Shown: positions 62,217 through 64,000 of the stretch, piece after piece
Layout: each line of letters opens with the position of its first letter
How positions within the stretch are numbered: the first letter of the stretch is position 1
Assembly (NCBI GenBank): GCA_030625685.1
Contig: DAOUQJ010000011.1
Coordinates: 47,880-111,879 of the forward strand
Direction of reading: 5' to 3'
Length of the DNA stretch: 64,000 nucleotides
Origin: Oscillospiraceae bacterium
GTDB lineage: Bacteria > Bacillota > Clostridia > Oscillospirales > Oscillospiraceae
Made by a program: the position numbers and the translations under genes
The notes under the pieces: generated by a model
What the model was told of the DNA's origin: nothing
The model's database searches: none
The model's input: the letters and a program-made list of their open reading frames with translations, nothing else

Positions 62217-63593
62217 CTACCCTTTTACTCTAACATAGATTTGATATGTCTCACCATCCACTGTTGCTTCCACAATAGACAACCCTTCTGAAACTGCTTC
62301 AACTTTTCCTGTAGCATCTACTGTTACAACTGCCGTATTGAGTGAGGTCCAAGTGGTGTCTGCTGGGTTTTCTGTTAAGTACAGTCTTTTAGTTTCTCCT
62401 ACATTAAGATGCAATGCTAAGCGATTTGGCGCAAAAACCTTTACAGGGAAAGATTCACTCCATGTGTTATTTGAATTTTTTGCAGTGATTTCACATGACC
62501 CTTCTCCTACTGCTGTTACATTACCATTAGCGTTAACAGTAGCTACCGCTTCATCACTGCTGATCCATGTCATTGATGAATTAGTTAAAAGGTTATTAGA
62601 CACTGATAGCTGTGACGTTTCCCCAGCGTTGAGCATAACGGACAGCTTATGCTCTACTGGATTAAGATCTAGCGTCTCTACAACGTTTGTAACCCCAGCG
62701 CCTTCTTGACCTCCAACTGTATAAATAATACTATTAATCACAGAAGCACCCATTGAATAGCGAGGCTGTGTCAATGGTGTGCCTACACTCCAGCTATCGG
62801 CAAGAGAATCATAGATATACACAGACTCCCTAATAATAATTTCATTACCGTCTATATACTGACCACCTATTATGTAGATGTTATTATCAATGCAAACAGA
62901 ATCAGCTACCATTCTGCTCTCAGGCATTGGTGCACCTGTCGTCCATGAGTTAGTCTCCGGATCAAAAATCTGAACTTGATTTGACTCGGTCCCATTTTGT
63001 CGACCCCCGATAACATATATTTTTCCATTAATAACTTCACTTTCATGCCAAGCTATTGTTGAAGGAATAGATATCCCAGTTGCCCATGTATCATTTGCTG
63101 GGTTGTATATATCCATTGTACCTAATGTCTGTCCACCACAAACACCGCCAATAACATAAATTTTTCCATCTAGTACCACACTTGAAGCCGCAGCTCTAGC
63201 CTGTGGCATTGGAGCACCTGTCGTCCAAGTATCAGTTGCTATATTATAAATATCTAACGTTTGTTTATTGCAGCCTCCTATAACATAAATTTTTCCATCT
63301 AGTGCCTCACTTACATGATTTTCTCTTTCTGTAGGCATATTTTCTCCAGTAGTCCAGCTATTATCTGCTGTGTTATAAATACTGAGAATATTTACATCTG
63401 AACCGTCCATCCACCCACCTGTAACATATATTTTCCCGCTTTCATTTGCACAATCAAATAAGATTCTTGCTGAAGGTATAGGTGCTTTTTCAACCCAACG
63501 CGAATCCACAGTCGCAGATACTGTTGGTGCAGTCATCATCAGTAGTATTCCCACTGCACAGAATATTGATGTCATTTTTCTTAGTTTTTTCAT
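62217..63593 (-). CDS. Secreted six-blade kelch protein with two Big_2-like domains
   Basis: A 458-residue protein with a signal peptide (MKKLRKMTSIFCAVGILL, cleavage near ...VSA, residue 27). Six kelch repeats cover about residues 30-305, each with a GKIYVIGG-type motif, and should form a beta-propeller. Two Ig-like Big_2 domains follow (about 313-385 and 390-458; VATVNANGNVTAVGEGSCEI and VVTVDATGKVEAVSEG). No LPxTG or transmembrane anchor is seen, so it is released or held by other means. The propeller probably binds a glycan or protein. It lies between ssrA and a holin gene. Confidence 0.88.
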   Translation of the reverse strand: MKKLRKMTSIFCAVGILLMMTAPTVSATVDSRWVEKAPIPSARILFDCANESGKIYVTGGWMDGSDVNILSIYNTADNSWTTGENMPTERENHVSEALDGKIYVIGGCNKQTLDIYNIATDTWTTGAPMPQARAAASSVVLDGKIYVIGGVCGGQTLGTMDIYNPANDTWATGISIPSTIAWHESEVINGKIYVIGGRQNGTESNQVQIFDPETNSWTTGAPMPESRMVADSVCIDNNIYIIGGQYIDGNEIIIRESVYIYDSLADSWSVGTPLTQPRYSMGASVINSIIYTVGGQEGAGVTNVVETLDLNPVEHKLSVMLNAGETSQLSVSNNLLTNSSMTWISSDEAVATVNANGNVTAVGEGSCEITAKNSNNTWSESFPVKVFAPNRLALHLNVGETKRLYLTENPADTTWTSLNTAVVTVDATGKVEAVSEGLSIVEATVDGETYQIYVRVKG

Positions 63594-63744
63594 CTTTCAT
63601 TTTCCTCCGTTTTTCTTTCTAATTCGACCTTAATGTCATATCAATAATCTTACTCTTTTGTAAATTAATAACTAGTCTTTTATTTGGTGAAATTTTATTT
63701 TATAATTAAATATTTCAGTAAATTTAGCCTCTGACTTTTATTGT

Positions 63745-64000
63745 TTATTTATCATCTTTTTGCAATGCTTCAAGGGCATTTTTCATGATGCTTGGATACT
63801 TCACACCCATCAAACCTAAATTCTCAAAAAAAGATATCCCCTCATTGCCAACAAAGAAAAGCACTACCGCTGTTCTTATGTACTGCGCTCCTGTTGCTTG
63901 ATCTAAGAGCACAGCAATCCAAACTACAAGCAGAATGACCCCTTTCTTACAAAGTCCTTTGAACCCTGCTTTGCTACTGAGAGAGCCTGTCTCACTTTTG
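63745..64000 (-). CDS. Phage-type holin (Phage_holin_4_1 family), 5' end outside window
   Basis: The minus-strand frame is open to the window edge; the visible 84 residues include two hydrophobic segments and end with LFFVGNEGISFFENLGLMG followed by VKYPSIMKNALEALQKDDK. This is the hallmark C-terminus of the holin family of clostridial phages and toxin-release systems (TcdE/Cph1-like). Holins make membrane pores that release endolysins or toxins. The gene points toward the kelch gene 150 bases downstream, and the intervening DNA has no other ORF. Confidence 0.85.
   Translation of the reverse strand, partial: KSETGSLSSKAGFKGLCKKGVILLVVWIAVLLDQATGAQYIRTAVVLFFVGNEGISFFENLGLMGVKYPSIMKNALEALQKDDK

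Noticed and set aside
1..64000. CRISPR array
   Set aside because: No series of regularly spaced repeats of 24-40 bases was seen anywhere; the only repeats are pairs as listed.

Overview
This window looks like chromosomal DNA of a low-GC, endospore-forming, anaerobic Firmicute of the class Clostridia. The evidence is a set of sporulation genes (spoIIIAA-spoIIIAB, a SpoIVFA/SpoIVFB-like pair, ytfJ/gerW, DUF2953, CotF-type coat proteins), an IspH-ribosomal protein S1 fusion gene, an etfB-etfA-acyl-CoA dehydrogenase cluster, strong AGGAGG-type ribosome binding sites and AT-rich intergenic DNA. Genus or species cannot be fixed from sequence alone.

Positions 1 to about 12.5 kb are an accessory, partly decayed region. 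It holds a YibE/F-like membrane protein (cut by the window edge), an XRE regulator with a membrane partner, a MATE exporter with an attenuator-like leader, a half-size EamA protein, a cytoplasmic protein of three CarboxypepD_reg-like modules, a nitroreductase, a GNAT enzyme, a YbjQ-zinc-ribbon protein and several unknown small ORFs. Between them lie three broken copies of related tyrosine recombinases (about 4.3, 7.3-8.2 and 11.5-12.4 kb, all on the minus strand), a ParB-like remnant and other fragments. This looks like an old integration hot spot.

From 12.6 to 38.3 kb, nearly every gene is on the minus strand in a dense housekeeping block. Read in transcription order (high to low coordinate) it contains: SpoIVFA/FB-like peptidases; rplS with a candidate autoregulatory leader; rbgA-rnhB-yraN-M19 dipeptidase-thrC-metallophosphoesterase; tig-clpP-clpX-lon-engB (protein folding, proteolysis, ribosome assembly); an M50 protease; DUF2953-ytfJ-dacF-rluB (sporulation, wall and rRNA modification); an RpiR regulator-BaiN-like flavoprotein-cmk-plsC-ispH/rpsA run; DUF1858; trmK-nif3; and yebC. 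Many neighbours overlap by 1 to 13 bases, so translational coupling is likely.

From 38.4 to 60 kb there are shorter units: traB-like and yugP genes convergent with a two-gene spoIIIAA-AB operon; an RND pump with its adaptor, divergent from an ABC exporter and sharing an intergenic region with tandem AGTATACT palindromes; uppP and ftsK/spoIIIE; two coat genes; a cell-wall amidase; etfB-etfA-acd; and ACT-hom-lysC for aspartate-family amino acids, which complements thrC in the block above.

From 60.2 kb to the end, smpB, a cyclophilin and ssrA (tmRNA) together form the trans-translation locus. Directly after ssrA the sequence changes character: a truncated small ORF, short repeats, a secreted kelch/Big_2 protein and a phage-type holin running off the window. 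This is consistent with an element integrated at the 3' end of the tmRNA gene.

The best leads for something new are the MATE leader (perfect promoter, overlapping 32-codon ORF, intrinsic terminator), the palindromic operators between the RND and ABC pumps, the kelch/Big_2-holin element behind ssrA, the spoIIIA operon that stops after AB, the Lys/Thr-rich tail on trigger factor and an RNase HII lacking the usual GRG arginine.
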